64,000 bases of DNA from Pseudomonas bijieensis (GTDB lineage Bacteria > Pseudomonadota > Gammaproteobacteria > Pseudomonadales > Pseudomonadaceae): NCBI RefSeq assembly GCF_013347965.1, contig NZ_CP048810.1, positions 4,401,501-4,465,500 of the forward strand, given 5' to 3'. The notes beneath the pieces were generated by a model that saw nothing but the letters and a program-made list of their open reading frames with translations, was not told where the DNA came from and ran no database searches. Each line of letters begins with the position of its first letter. The stretch's first letter is position 1. A program made the position numbers and the translations under genes. Of the stretch, positions 28,051-38,122 are shown in pieces.

Positions 28051-29685
28051 TTACACCTCCCTCAGCAATTGATCGGCGATCCGTATGCTCAGTGCGGCCC
28101 CTGTCAGCGTGGGGTTCACGCAGGATGATGACGGCATCACGCTGGTCCCGGCGATAAACAGATTGGCGTGGTCGTGGCTGCGGCAGTCGCGGTCGACCAC
28201 CGAGTTTTTCGGATCGTTACCCATGATGGTGGTGCCCATGATGTGCTGACGGTTCTGGAAGTTGACGTCGGTGCTGAGGATGTCGGCGTCGAGCAGGTGG
28301 GCGAACTGCTTGAGGTCCTCCAAGGCCTTTTCCTTGCCCGCGTGCCAGTAGTCGGGAACGCTGTAGTAGATCTCCGGCACCGGCAGGCCAATCGCGTCGA
28401 AGCGGGTCTTGCTCGGAGTGACGCGGTTTTCCGGCAGCGGCAGGGTTTCGAAGTCCACTGCCCAGTTCAAGGAGCGCGCCGACTGCAGGCGGATCTGTTC
28501 GTCGAGCTTGGAGCCCAGCACGCCCTTGGCGATCAGGTTGGTGGTGATCTGCGAGGTGGGCACCGTGTTGCGCACCTTGATCTTGTAGCTCGGGTAATCC
28601 TTGCGGAAGGCGCCGTCGCGGCTGTTCAGGTAGACCAGCAACTGGGTCGGTCCCTCGCCGGGCCACATGTCCTCCTTGGTCATCACGTTCATGCTCACGC
28701 CGGTGTGGTCCATCAGGTTGCGGCCGACCTGGTCGGAGGTGTTGGCGATGCCGTTGGGGTATCGCTCGGACGTGGACATCAGCAACAGCTTCGGCGATTC
28801 GATGCCATAGGCCGCCAGCACGAAGTAGCGGGCGGTCAGGCGATGCTGGGTCTTGTCCGGGCGCATGTACCAGATCGCGGTGATCTTGCCGTCGTCACCA
28901 GCCTCGATCCGGTACACCACCGAGTTGTCCAGGACCTTGGCGCCATGGCGCTCGGCCTCGTCGATGTGCATCGAACCGTCGTACTTGGCGGCAATCGGGC
29001 AGACCGGGTTGCAGTTGTTGTTGCCCGCGCACGGCGGACGCTTGCCATAGGGGCGGGTGGCGCGTCCGTTGGGTTCGAGGATCGGGTTGTAGCCGCCCTT
29101 GCTCAACAGGCTCGAGAGACGCTTGAACATGTAGCTGGGCTTGAGGCCTTCCATCGGGTAAGGGATCGAGCGCGGTGGATAGGCCGCGCCACCCTGGCCG
29201 CTTTCATCCTGGCCGTCGACCCCGGACACACCCAGCTCGGTCTCGGCGCGGGCGTAGAAAGGCTCCAATTCGTCATAGCTGATTGGCCAGTCACGCCCGC
29301 GCCCGTAGAGGGCGTTGAGGCGGAAGTCGTTGGGCAGCATGCGCCACAGCGAGGAACCGAAGTGCCAGGTGGTGCCGCCGACCACCCGTAGGTAGGAGGT
29401 GTTGTACTTCACCGGGCCGACCTGCTGCAGGTAGTCGCCATAGGTGGAAGGTGCGTGGGGCAAGCTTGGATAGGGCGAACCGGCGCCTTGCAGCTTGGCA
29501 TTGGCCAGTGAGAGCTTGACCGGCGCATTGCGGAAGGTTTCGACGATGTCGCGGCGGTTCACCCGCGGGCCCGCTTCGAGAACGATCACGGACTTGTTCG
29601 ACTTGGCCAGCTCGCTGGCAATCAAGCCACCCATCACGCCGGAGCCGATGACGACCACATCGGCGTCGTAAACAACGCTGCTCAT
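28051..29685 (-). CDS. GMC-family flavoprotein dehydrogenase, large subunit
   Basis: 544 residues. FAD motif GSGVMGGLIASELAKS is near residue 12, the middle has NNCNPVCPIAAKYDGSMH, and the C-terminal catalytic part carries QNRQHIMGTT and GTSVMPSSSCVNPTLT. This is the type of large subunit found in membrane-bound gluconate, 2-ketogluconate, sorbitol and fructose dehydrogenases. There is no own signal peptide; such subunits are carried out by the Tat-signalled small subunit. Its ATG overlaps the stop of that gene by 4 bp. Substrate cannot be fixed from sequence. It is the last gene of a three-gene operon. Confidence 0.87.
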   Translation of the reverse strand: MSSVVYDADVVVIGSGVMGGLIASELAKSNKSVIVLEAGPRVNRRDIVETFRNAPVKLSLANAKLQGAGSPYPSLPHAPSTYGDYLQQVGPVKYNTSYLRVVGGTTWHFGSSLWRMLPNDFRLNALYGRGRDWPISYDELEPFYARAETELGVSGVDGQDESGQGGAAYPPRSIPYPMEGLKPSYMFKRLSSLLSKGGYNPILEPNGRATRPYGKRPPCAGNNNCNPVCPIAAKYDGSMHIDEAERHGAKVLDNSVVYRIEAGDDGKITAIWYMRPDKTQHRLTARYFVLAAYGIESPKLLLMSTSERYPNGIANTSDQVGRNLMDHTGVSMNVMTKEDMWPGEGPTQLLVYLNSRDGAFRKDYPSYKIKVRNTVPTSQITTNLIAKGVLGSKLDEQIRLQSARSLNWAVDFETLPLPENRVTPSKTRFDAIGLPVPEIYYSVPDYWHAGKEKALEDLKQFAHLLDADILSTDVNFQNRQHIMGTTIMGNDPKNSVVDRDCRSHDHANLFIAGTSVMPSSSCVNPTLTGAALSIRIADQLLREV

Positions 29686-30230
29686 AGTTTGAAATCCTGC
29701 GTGTCGGCTGGCTTGGCGCCCCAGGAGTCGGGGCCGCCACCGTAGGTTGGAATGATGAGAATGCCGTGGGTCGGGCGATACATCAGCGCCTCGGAGTAAC
29801 TGATCAGTTCGGCATCGGCGAGCTCGCCGACGATGCCCAGGTACCAGGCCGAAATGATGCTGGTGGCCGTCGCTTTCAACGATGGGTCCGGGTTGGCCTG
29901 GGCCAGGTATTCATCCACATGCTTGAAGCCCTGCCCGTCGACCAGTTGCCTGAGGGCGCCGACATTGCCACTGAAGTTCGGTGCGCGCCGGCTCAGGGCG
30001 CGGTAGTAGCGCGCCGCCAGGACCGGGTTGACCGGACGGCTGACCAGGAATTGCGACAGGGCGATAAAGTCCTGGTCGCCCTCGGCCATCACCGATTGCC
30101 AGGGGCCGAGGCCTCCGACCAAGGCCACCAGGCCCAGGGTGACCGACCCGCGCAGCAGGCCGCGGCGGGATAGGTGGTTGGTGGGGGTAGATGAAACGGG
30201 CATGTGTTTGTCGGTCATTGAAGTGTCCAT
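29682..30230 (-). CDS. Dehydrogenase small subunit (gluconate 2-dehydrogenase subunit 3 type), Tat-exported
   Basis: 182 residues. A twin-arginine signal (SRRGLLRGSVTLGLVALVGG, about residues 21–40) begins the protein. The mature part resembles the small subunit of sorbitol/gluconate dehydrogenases, ending in a DSWGAKPADTQDF motif. It should fold with the GMC subunit in the cytoplasm and carry it through Tat to the periplasm. It lies 3 bp after the cytochrome gene and overlaps the GMC gene by 4 bp. Confidence 0.8.
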   Translation of the reverse strand: MDTSMTDKHMPVSSTPTNHLSRRGLLRGSVTLGLVALVGGLGPWQSVMAEGDQDFIALSQFLVSRPVNPVLAARYYRALSRRAPNFSGNVGALRQLVDGQGFKHVDEYLAQANPDPSLKATATSIISAWYLGIVGELADAELISYSEALMYRPTHGILIIPTYGGGPDSWGAKPADTQDFKL

Positions 30231-30233
30231 TGC

Positions 30234-31658
30234 TCAGGCCTCCTGCAGCCGGCGACGAGCCTTGAGCCTGTAAAGCCCCAGGAGGATCAGCAGGCCGAGC
30301 ACAACCAGTGCCGGTACGCTGTAGCGTGCCAGCACTGCGATGGGGGCCTTGGGTCCGCCTTCGCGAACCTGTGCCACATCGGCGGCAGTCACGTTCAATC
30401 CGGCGTTGCCGTAGCGGGACAGGACGTAGTTGCTGACATCGGCGATCTGCTGGTCGTCGAGACGATCGGTGAACAGCGCACCGGGACCGAAGGCCGGCAT
30501 GTCGATTGCCACGCCGTCGACTTCGCGATGCACGCCGTAGACGATCGTCGCGATCAGGTTGTCGCGGCGGCTGGTCGCGGTGTTGTGGAACAGTGACGGA
30601 TATTCACGGGTGCCCTCGCCGTTGGCCTGGTGACAGTTGGCGCAGGTGCCGCTGAAGATGTGCCAGCCCGGATTGTCCTGCGGCTTGCCGCCACGCAGGC
30701 TGAGTTCGTCGTTCGAGGCCTGACCGAAGGTATGGCGGGCCTGTTGCTCGCCGGTAGCGATCGGTGGGGTCTGCAGCAGATAGGCCGCGATGGCCTTGAG
30801 GTCATCTTCGCCAAGGTACTGCAGGCTGTGCTCGACCGCTTCGGCCATGGGCCCGGCAGCTTGCGCCTTGCCCTCTACATGGCCGCTGCGCAGGTAGGCA
30901 ACGAGCTCATCGCTCGACCAGGCACCGATCCCGCTGGTCTTGTCCGAGGTGATGTTGGGTGCATACCAGGCTCCCAGTGAACCGCCGGAAAGCGCCTTGG
31001 CGTTATCCGCTGCCATCAGGGCATTGCGCGGGGTATGGCAGGTGTCGCAATGGGCCAGTGCGTTGACCAGGTAGTCACCGCGATTGACCTGCGCGGACTT
31101 GCCCGGATCCGCTTCGAAGCGTTTCTGGCTATGGAACAGGGCGTTCCAGCCGAGCATCGAGGCGCGAATGTTGAACGGAAAGTCGAGCTCGGTCTTGGGG
31201 CTGGGCGTATCCACCGGTGTGACTTCATGCATGAAGTACTGGTACAGGGCGGCGACATCGCTGTCGGTCATCTTCGCGTAGGAGGTATAGGGCATCGCCG
31301 GGTACAGGCGAGTGCCGTCCGGGGTCACACCGTCGCGCACGGCGCGGGCGAAGTCTGCCTGGCTGTAATGCCCGATGCCGGCGGTCTTGGAAGGGGTGAT
31401 GTTCGTTGAGTAGATGACGCCCATTGGCGAGTTGAGTGGATAACCGCCGGCAAAGGGCTTGCCGCCGAGGGTGCTATGGCAGGCCACGCAATCGGCGGCC
31501 ACTGCCAGTCGCTTGCCGGGCGAGGCGCTGGTATCGAGCGTTTCGCCATGGGCTGCCAGGCTGATCGTTATCAGGGCCAGGCACTCTGCAAGCTTCTTCC
31601 TCACGGGTTTGGCCTTGCGCACACCGGGCAATGGCTGACCCATCCTCTGCGGATGCAT
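30234..31658 (-). CDS. Triheme cytochrome c subunit of membrane-bound dehydrogenase
   Basis: 474 residues. Three CxxCH haem sites are present: CVACH (57–61), CDTCH near 205 and CANCH near 340. The N-terminus is positively charged and then hydrophobic, as in an export signal, and a C-terminal helix (VPALVVLGLLILLGLYRL) anchors the protein in the inner membrane. This is the electron-accepting subunit of gluconate/alcohol/sorbitol dehydrogenases; it passes electrons to ubiquinone. The start at 31658 has a GAGGAG Shine-Dalgarno. It is the first gene of the operon, reading away from the dyad-rich gap. Confidence 0.88.
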   Translation of the reverse strand: MHPQRMGQPLPGVRKAKPVRKKLAECLALITISLAAHGETLDTSASPGKRLAVAADCVACHSTLGGKPFAGGYPLNSPMGVIYSTNITPSKTAGIGHYSQADFARAVRDGVTPDGTRLYPAMPYTSYAKMTDSDVAALYQYFMHEVTPVDTPSPKTELDFPFNIRASMLGWNALFHSQKRFEADPGKSAQVNRGDYLVNALAHCDTCHTPRNALMAADNAKALSGGSLGAWYAPNITSDKTSGIGAWSSDELVAYLRSGHVEGKAQAAGPMAEAVEHSLQYLGEDDLKAIAAYLLQTPPIATGEQQARHTFGQASNDELSLRGGKPQDNPGWHIFSGTCANCHQANGEGTREYPSLFHNTATSRRDNLIATIVYGVHREVDGVAIDMPAFGPGALFTDRLDDQQIADVSNYVLSRYGNAGLNVTAADVAQVREGGPKAPIAVLARYSVPALVVLGLLILLGLYRLKARRRLQEA

Positions 31659-31693
31659 GTGTAACTCCTCACGGTGGGGCTTCGATGCACGTT

Positions 31694-31819
31694 CTTAGGT
31701 TCATTTCATAGAAATGGCCTAAGTCATACGATGTCTTATGTTGTGATCAATGTGTCACATGATGTAACATTTCTCAAGAAATATGGCTATAAGCCATCAT
31801 TTAATTTTTTCATTAAATG
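31694..31819. promoter_or_regulatory. Cluster of four inverted repeats upstream of the dehydrogenase operon
   Basis: Four dyads follow each other: CTTAGG-TT-CATTTC with GAAATG-G-CCTAAG (31694–31723); TGTCACAT-G-ATGTAACA (31753–31769); ATGGCT-ATA-AGCCAT (31783–31797); CATTTAAT-N6-ATTAAATG (31798–31819). The region is much more AT-rich than its surroundings. The first dyad is 36 bp upstream of the cytochrome start codon, where an operator would sit. The last two abut and could form RNA hairpins. Function is not known. Confidence 0.55.
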
Positions 31820-32081
31820 TCTCTATCTCAAGTATTTCAGAAGATATTTGGCCTATGGCGTCGTGAGCGCAATGGGCAAAAAAGCGAGGAGGTCGCTCCA
31901 TCAAGTTTGAAGGCGAGCAGGGAATTTAGCTTGTACGTTTGTGATGTTGTACGACGTCTTGCTCGAGGTTTATATCAGCGGCGATGGAGTCTGGACACAG
32001 GCCCTTTACCTGGCGTTACGCGGGGCAGGGAAATGCACACATAGCAGGGCTGCTGGACCAGCATCCCGTGAGGATCCACCG
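31820..32081. other. Remaining divergent gap with no gene seen
   Basis: The rest of the 423-bp gap between the triheme cytochrome gene and the chemoreceptor. Short frames on both strands here have no recognisable protein character. A GTGAGGA Shine-Dalgarno for the chemoreceptor is at about 32068–32074. The chemoreceptor's promoter is presumably in this stretch but I cannot point to it. Confidence 0.5.
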
Positions 32082-33722
32082 ATGAACTGGCTCAATGACG
32101 CAAAATTATCAACCAAACTGATCACCTCGTTTTTCCTCTGCGCCCTGATCACGCTCGCCGTGGGCATGCTTGGCGTCAGTGGGGTTTCCGCACTGTCGAC
32201 ACGTTTGCAGGGGGTGTTCAACAACAACCTGGTCTCGGTTGCCAATACGTCGCAGACCAAGACCAAGGCGGTCGGCCAGACGCGCGACATGTACCGACTG
32301 TATGTCGCTACCGCCGGCAATGCTCCGCAGAGCATGAAGGATGAGTTTCTCGCTTCGATGAAAGCCAATCAGTTGGCCAGCGAAAAGGCTTTCGCCGATT
32401 ACCGCAAAGGCAACCTGGCTGAAGACGAGCGCATCGCTGGCGACCAGATGGCCCGGGATTGGCCGGTCTACCAGGCCATGGTGCAGCAGTACGTGGCGAT
32501 GATGGCGGCTGGCGACCTGGAGAACGGTCGCACCCTGTTGCTGGGTGACCTGCAGAAGACTTATCGCAAGGTGATGGACCAGTTGACCATCATGATCGAC
32601 TCCAATGACCGTCAGATCAGCGAAGACGCCAAGGCCGCCACGCAGCAGGAGGCGACGGCCAAGACCGTGCTGTACAGCGGCATTGTCGTGGCGTTTATCG
32701 CCGCGCTGCTGTTGGGCATGTTTATCAGTCGCCTGATCAGTCGACCGATTGCCGTGGCGGTCGATTGCGCACAACGCATCGCCCAGGGCGATCTCACTCA
32801 GCACATCACCAGCAACAGTCGCGATGAGGCCGGCCAGTTGCTCAAGGCCTTGGGCGATATGCAGACGAGTTTGAAGGCCACCATCCAGCAGATTGCCAAC
32901 GCTTCGGACCAATTGGCGTCTGCCGCCGAGGAGCTGACGGCGGTCACCGATGATGGCAGTCGTGCCTTGATCCGGCAGAATGACGAAATCCAGCAGGCCG
33001 CTACCGCCGTGACCGAAATGACTTCAGCGGTCGAGGAGGTGGCCCGCAACGCGGTCTCCACTTCACAGGCTTCGCAATCGACCAGCACGCAGGCCGGCGA
33101 GGGACGTGATCAGGCCCGTAGCGCGGTGCAGGCGATCGACACTGCGACCCAGGAAATCACCTCGTCCACCGGGCTGGTCAGGGATCTTGCCGTGCAGGTT
33201 CGCGATATCGGCAAAGTGCTGGATGTGATCCGCGGGATCGCTGAACAAACCAACCTGTTGGCGCTCAATGCGGCCATCGAGGCCGCTCGCGCCGGGGAGC
33301 AGGGCCGCGGTTTTGCCGTGGTGGCCGATGAGGTTCGTGCCCTGGCGGCACGTACCCAGGCGTCAACCGGTGAAATCGAGAGCATGATCCACGCGGTTCA
33401 GGACCGTGCCGACAGCGCGGTCGATGCCATGGGCAAGAGCCAGGCGCTGGTGACCGAGACCCAGAGCCTGGCCCGGGCCACGGGCGAGGCGCTGGAGCAG
33501 ATCGCCGACGGCATCTCGCAGATCAATGACCGTAACCTGGTGATTGCCACGGCTTCCGAGGAGCAGGCCCATGTGGCCCGGGAGGTTGATCGCAACCTGG
33601 TGAATATCCAGGATCTCTCGACCCAGACCGCCGCTGGGGCGAACCAGACCAACGCTTCGAGTCAGGAGCTGTCCAACCTGGCCCTGTCATTCAATACACT
33701 GGTTGGCCGTTTCCGTCTCTGA
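32082..33722 (+). CDS. Methyl-accepting chemotaxis protein, four-helix-bundle type
   Basis: 546 residues. TM1 is ~10–30 ([18 protein letters not shown]), then a helical periplasmic sensor of ~150 residues typical of the 4HB class, TM2 near 190–212, a HAMP domain, and the signalling domain with tip [20 protein letters not shown]. The start at 32082 ([13 protein letters not shown]) has GTGAGGA upstream; the frame is open 47 codons further back. Ligand unknown. It diverges from the dehydrogenase operon, so the two may respond to the same compound. Confidence 0.9.
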   Translation: MNWLNDAKLSTKLITSFFLCALITLAVGMLGVSGVSALSTRLQGVFNNNLVSVANTSQTKTKAVGQTRDMYRLYVATAGNAPQSMKDEFLASMKANQLASEKAFADYRKGNLAEDERIAGDQMARDWPVYQAMVQQYVAMMAAGDLENGRTLLLGDLQKTYRKVMDQLTIMIDSNDRQISEDAKAATQQEATAKTVLYSGIVVAFIAALLLGMFISRLISRPIAVAVDCAQRIAQGDLTQHITSNSRDEAGQLLKALGDMQTSLKATIQQIANASDQLASAAEELTAVTDDGSRALIRQNDEIQQAATAVTEMTSAVEEVARNAVSTSQASQSTSTQAGEGRDQARSAVQAIDTATQEITSSTGLVRDLAVQVRDIGKVLDVIRGIAEQTNLLALNAAIEAARAGEQGRGFAVVADEVRALAARTQASTGEIESMIHAVQDRADSAVDAMGKSQALVTETQSLARATGEALEQIADGISQINDRNLVIATASEEQAHVAREVDRNLVNIQDLSTQTAAGANQTNASSQELSNLALSFNTLVGRFRL

Positions 33723-33775
33723 CCCGTCGGGCTGAATACGCCTGGGCTACCGGGCGTATGTCGCCGGCGTGCGGT

Positions 33776-34036
33776 TTATTCCTGGGCCGGAGCCAGTCGC
33801 GCTTCCAACTCCGCGACCTTGGCCTCCAGGCTTTCGAGCCGCGCCCGGGTCCGGGCCAGCACGACCATCTGGCTGTCGAATTCTTCCCGGCTCACCAGGT
33901 CCAGTTTGCTGAACCCGCTTTGCAGCAGAGCCTTGAACTGGCTTTCGATTTCGCTCTTGGGCAGCGGCGTGTCACCACTCAAGATGCGGGAGGCATGGCC
34001 GCTCAGGGCGTCGAGGAGGTCTTTGGGCGCAAGCAT
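33776..34036 (-). CDS. ubiK: Ubiquinone biosynthesis accessory factor UbiK (YqiC/BMFP)
   Basis: 86 residues. The C-terminal half is a coiled coil (TRARLESLEAKVAELEARLA) and the N-terminus starts MLAPKDLLDALSG, the usual BMFP/YqiC pattern. UbiK trimers help UbiJ in the soluble complex that makes ubiquinone. The start at 34036 has an AGGA Shine-Dalgarno; the frame continues to 34237 without homology. As in other Pseudomonas it is divergent from glnK. Confidence 0.9.
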   Translation of the reverse strand: MLAPKDLLDALSGHASRILSGDTPLPKSEIESQFKALLQSGFSKLDLVSREEFDSQMVVLARTRARLESLEAKVAELEARLAPAQE

Positions 34037-34789
<753 letters not shown>

Positions 34790-34822
34790 GCCGCCAAACC
34801 CAACGCCCCAGGAGAAAACAAT

Positions 34823-36157
34823 ATGACTCTGCGTAAATTCGCAGGGCTAGGAGCCCTGTTGTCCTTCGCAATGCCAGGCCTGGCCATGGCAGAAGAAGCG
34901 GCAGCCCCAGTCCTGAACTCCGGCGACACCGCTTGGATGCTCACGGCCACGATTCTTGTACTGTTCATGACCATTCCCGGCCTGGCACTGTTCTACGGTG
35001 GCATGGTCCGGTCGAAAAACCTTCTTTCCGTGATGATGCAGTGCTTTGCCATTACCGGTCTGATCAGCGTCCTGTGGGTCATCTATGGCTACAGCATCGC
35101 GTTCGACACCACCGGCATGGAGCAGGGCGTCGTCAACTTCAACTCCTTTGTCGGCGGCCTGGGCAAAGCGTTCCTGGCAGGCGTCACCCCGTCCAGCCTG
35201 ACCGGCCCGGCGGCGCTGTTCCCTGAAGCAGTGTTCATTACCTTCCAGATGACTTTCGCCATCATCACTCCAGCGCTGATCGTCGGTGCGTTTGCCGAGC
35301 GGATGAAGTTCTCCGCCATGCTGGTTTTCATGGGCGTATGGTTCACCCTGGTGTATGCACCGATCGCCCACATGGTCTGGTCCGGTAACGGCGGCCTGCT
35401 GTGGGACTGGGGCGTGCTGGACTTCGCTGGCGGCACCGTGGTGCACATCAACGCCGGTATCGCCGGCCTGGTGGCGTGCCTGGTACTGGGCAAGCGCAAA
35501 GGCTTCCCGACCACGCCGATGGCGCCGCATAACCTGGGCTATACCCTGATGGGCGCGGCGATGCTGTGGGTTGGCTGGTTCGGCTTCAACGCCGGTTCCG
35601 CAGTTGCTGCCAACGGCACCGCCGGCATGGCGATGCTGGTGACCCAGATCGCTACCGCCGCGGCGGCGCTGGGCTGGATGTTTGCCGAGTGGATCACCCA
35701 CGGCAAGCCAAGCGCACTGGGCATCGCCTCGGGCGTGGTGGCCGGCCTGGTTGCAATCACCCCGGCTGCCGGCACCGTGGGCCCGATGGGCGCCCTGGTC
35801 ATCGGCTTGGCGGCGGGCGTGGTGTGCTTCTTCTGCGCCACCACCCTCAAGCGCAAACTCGGCTACGACGACTCCCTGGACGCCTTCGGCGTGCACGGCA
35901 TCGGCGGTATCCTCGGCGCGATCCTGACCGGTGTGTTCGCGGCACCGGCACTGGGTGGCTTCGGCACCGTGACCGATATCGGTGCGCAAGTGTGGATTCA
36001 ATTCAAGGGCGTGGCTTTCACCGTGGTCTACACCGCGATCGTCACCTTCATCATTCTCAAGGTGCTGGACGCCGTCATGGGTCTGCGTGTCTCCGAGGAA
36101 GAAGAGGCCGTGGGCCTGGACCTGGCCCAACACAACGAACGTGGCTACAACCTGTAA
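34823..36157 (+). CDS. amtB: Ammonium transporter
   Basis: 444 residues with a cleavable signal (ending near AMA, ~23) and eleven membrane helices. The family markers LFYGGMVRSKNLLSVMMQ and DFAGGTVVHINAGIAGLV are present, the latter with the first pore histidine; the second lies in the later DAFGVHGIGG segment. It imports ammonium under nitrogen limitation and is closed by GlnK. A terminator follows. Confidence 0.96.
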   Translation: MTLRKFAGLGALLSFAMPGLAMAEEAAAPVLNSGDTAWMLTATILVLFMTIPGLALFYGGMVRSKNLLSVMMQCFAITGLISVLWVIYGYSIAFDTTGMEQGVVNFNSFVGGLGKAFLAGVTPSSLTGPAALFPEAVFITFQMTFAIITPALIVGAFAERMKFSAMLVFMGVWFTLVYAPIAHMVWSGNGGLLWDWGVLDFAGGTVVHINAGIAGLVACLVLGKRKGFPTTPMAPHNLGYTLMGAAMLWVGWFGFNAGSAVAANGTAGMAMLVTQIATAAAALGWMFAEWITHGKPSALGIASGVVAGLVAITPAAGTVGPMGALVIGLAAGVVCFFCATTLKRKLGYDDSLDAFGVHGIGGILGAILTGVFAAPALGGFGTVTDIGAQVWIQFKGVAFTVVYTAIVTFIILKVLDAVMGLRVSEEEEAVGLDLAQHNERGYNL

Positions 36158-36168
36158 GCACACGCAAT

Positions 36169-36198
36169 AAAAAATGCCCGGTTCGCCGGGCATTTTTT
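36169..36198 (+). terminator. Rho-independent terminator after amtB
   Basis: Stem ATGCCCGG/CCGGGCAT with a small loop, flanked by an A run and followed by seven T. It closes the glnK-amtB operon. Confidence 0.92.
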
Positions 36199-36369
36199 TG
36201 TCTGGAATTTGTCACTGCTCACAGGACGCGGCGGTTTTCCCGACGCCTTTTGTTGTGGATGCGACATGGGGTTTTGTACCGCCAAAGGCTTACACCGAAG
36301 CAAGAATATTAGGCCCTTTGTTTTTTCCCAGAGCGCGCTAGAATGCGCGCCGAACGTGCGGAGATCTGT

Positions 36370-36795
36370 ATGTGGCAACAGACGCTGATAACCCTGCGGG
36401 CAAGGCCCCGGGGCTTTCATCTGGTGACGGACGAATTGCTTGCCGGCCTGCCTGAACTCCAGGCGTGTCGTGTCGGTCTGTTGCATCTGTGGCTGCAGCA
36501 TACCTCGGCTTCGTTGACCATCAACGAGAACGCCGATTCGGCGGTACGTCGAGACTTCGAACGATTTTTCAATCGGCTGATCCCACAAGGAACCGCCGAC
36601 TATGAGCACAACGACGAAGGCCTGGACGACCTCCCGGCGCACTTCAAGGCCAGTGTGCTCGGTTGCCAGCTCAGCCTGCCGGTCACGGCAGGACGGTTGG
36701 CATTGGGTACCTGGCAAGGTGTTTATCTGGGCGAGCACCGTGATCACGGCGGTGCTCGTAAAGTCCTCGCCACCTTGTACGGTGAAGGGGCATAA
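36370..36795 (+). CDS. YjbQ-family protein (UPF0047)
   Basis: 141 residues. The conserved block [19 protein letters not shown], then YEHNDEG and the C-terminal [20 protein letters not shown] identify the YjbQ family. Its conserved histidines suggest a metal or phosphate site; members are annotated as secondary thiamine-phosphate synthase because they rescue a thiE mutant when overexpressed. The physiological role is not settled. The start at 36370 (MWQQTLITL) is used; nine extra codons upstream lack homology. Confidence 0.85.
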   Translation: MWQQTLITLRARPRGFHLVTDELLAGLPELQACRVGLLHLWLQHTSASLTINENADSAVRRDFERFFNRLIPQGTADYEHNDEGLDDLPAHFKASVLGCQLSLPVTAGRLALGTWQGVYLGEHRDHGGARKVLATLYGEGA

Positions 36796-36897
36796 CCGCT
36801 GATTGCCGGCGGATGTTGAATTTTTTCTGGCAGCCTTCGAACAGATGGCGAAGCTGGGCTATAACTAATCTGCTTTTCGCAAGTCATGAGGTAGAAC

Positions 36898-37221
36898 ATG
36901 AGCGACGATGATCTGGAAAACGACGACCTCGAAGTGGGCGACGAAGACGAGACCGAAGAAGGCCTTGAAGCGGCGGCTGAAGACGTAGCCGACGATGATG
37001 GGGCCGATGTTCCGGTTCCTACCGCCAAAGGCAAGGCCAAGGCCGCGGTGTCGGTCGACGAGTTGCCGAGCGTAGAGGCCAAGAACAAGGAGCGTGATGC
37101 GCTCGCCAAGGCCATGGAGGAATTCCTGGCCAGGGGCGGTAAGGTGCAGGAAGTGGAGGCCAACGTGGTCGCTGATCCGCCCAAGAAGCCGGACAACAAG
37201 TACGGCAGCCGCCCTATCTGA
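36898..37221 (+). CDS. sutA: RNA polymerase-associated regulator SutA
   Basis: 107 residues. An acidic, disordered N-terminus (residues ~1–40, mostly D and E) is followed by a short helical core (ELPSVEAKNKERDALAKAME) and a basic tail ending DNKYGSRPI. This is the SutA pattern. In P. aeruginosa SutA binds RNA polymerase, raising transcription of rRNA and maintenance genes in slow growth. The location near amtB agrees. A terminator follows immediately. Confidence 0.85.
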   Translation: MSDDDLENDDLEVGDEDETEEGLEAAAEDVADDDGADVPVPTAKGKAKAAVSVDELPSVEAKNKERDALAKAMEEFLARGGKVQEVEANVVADPPKKPDNKYGSRPI

Positions 37222-37242
37222 GCTTCTGCTTCTTGCTTGCTG

Positions 37243-37272
37243 AAAAAGCCCGCCGTCGCTGCGGGCTTTTTC
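37243..37272 (+). terminator. Rho-independent terminator after sutA
   Basis: AAAAAGCCCGC pairs with GCGGGCTTTTT around a short loop; the T run follows directly. The A run may let it serve the opposite strand too, although the REP doublet lies between it and the HAD gene. Confidence 0.9.
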
Positions 37273-37295
37273 ATGGGCCAGATAAAGTCTCGGAC

Positions 37296-37385
37296 CTGTG
37301 GGAGCGAGCCTGCTCGCGATAGCGGTGGGTCTGCTGGTATTGATGTTGGATGTGCCGCCGCCATCGCGAGCAGGCTCGCTCCCGC
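37296..37385. repeat. REP doublet (inverted pair)
   Basis: CTGTGGGAGCGAGCCTGCTC faces CGAGCAGGCTCGCTCCCG. It lies between the sutA terminator and the end of the HAD gene, a convergent gap. Confidence 0.85.
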
Positions 37386-37417
37386 AAAGGGGTGTTGGCG
37401 GCTACAGAGCAGTGGGT

Positions 37418-38122
37418 TCAGGGTTGGCTATGCCAACCTGCCAGCAACCCCGGCAGTTCGGTCAGGCTGCGAATCTCCGCATCTGGCGCATGGTCGGCCT
37501 CCCAGGCCTTGCCCGTCGGGTTGAACCACACCGCGCGCAGGCCGGCCTGTTGGGCGCCGGCGATGTCATCGCCCGGGTGATCGCCAATGTGTACGGCGGT
37601 CTGCGCCGTGGCACCGCCGCGTTGCAGGGCTTCGTGGAACAGCCGGGCGTCAGGCTTGGCGATGCCGATGTCTTCGGCGCACAAGGCGAACTTGAAATAG
37701 TCCGCCAGCCCCAGGCGCCGCACGTCGGCATTGCCATTGGTGACCACGCCAAGGGCGAAATGATTGGCCAGGATCTCCAGGGTGGGCTGCACCTCGGGGA
37801 AAACCTCCAGTTGATGACGGGCATGCAGGAACGTCTCGAATGCCTCGTCCGCCAGCTCAGACGCTTGCCACTGATCGTAGCCGGCCTCTTGCAGTGCGCG
37901 GAACAGCACCCGTCGGCGCAATGCGCTGATGCGATGCTTCAGGCCGGGCTCTTCGCGCAAGACTTGCTCGCGAATCGAAAAAAGATGCTCCACCGGCACG
38001 CCGCCCAGGTTCGGTGCGTTGTCGGTCAGCCATTGGCGGAGTACGGCTTCGGCGCTGGCGATCACCGGGGCGGTATCCCACAGGGTGTCGTCCAGGTCGA
38101 AAGTGATGAGCTCGATGGTCAT
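37418..38122 (-). CDS. HAD-family hydrolase (YigB-like)
   Basis: 234 residues. HAD motif I is DLDDTLWDT at residues 8–16, a cap domain follows, motif II is VVTNGN, and motif IV is [17 protein letters not shown]. The order beside xerC matches yigB of E. coli, a phosphatase active on FMN and 5-amino-6-ribitylamino uracil phosphate. FMN phosphatase activity here is inference. Its start overlaps the xerC stop by 4 bp. Confidence 0.85.
   Translation of the reverse strand: MTIELITFDLDDTLWDTAPVIASAEAVLRQWLTDNAPNLGGVPVEHLFSIREQVLREEPGLKHRISALRRRVLFRALQEAGYDQWQASELADEAFETFLHARHQLEVFPEVQPTLEILANHFALGVVTNGNADVRRLGLADYFKFALCAEDIGIAKPDARLFHEALQRGGATAQTAVHIGDHPGDDIAGAQQAGLRAVWFNPTGKAWEADHAPDAEIRSLTELPGLLAGWHSQP

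Noticed and set aside
31742..31770. CRP/Vfr site (TGTGA...TCACA)
   Set aside because: TGTGA and TCACA are 8 bp apart, not 6, so the spacing is wrong. The dyad TGTCACAT-G-ATGTAACA explains the same bases better.
31674..31910. 78-codon open frame in the AT-rich gap
   Set aside because: No Shine-Dalgarno, no homology by eye, and it runs through all four dyads.
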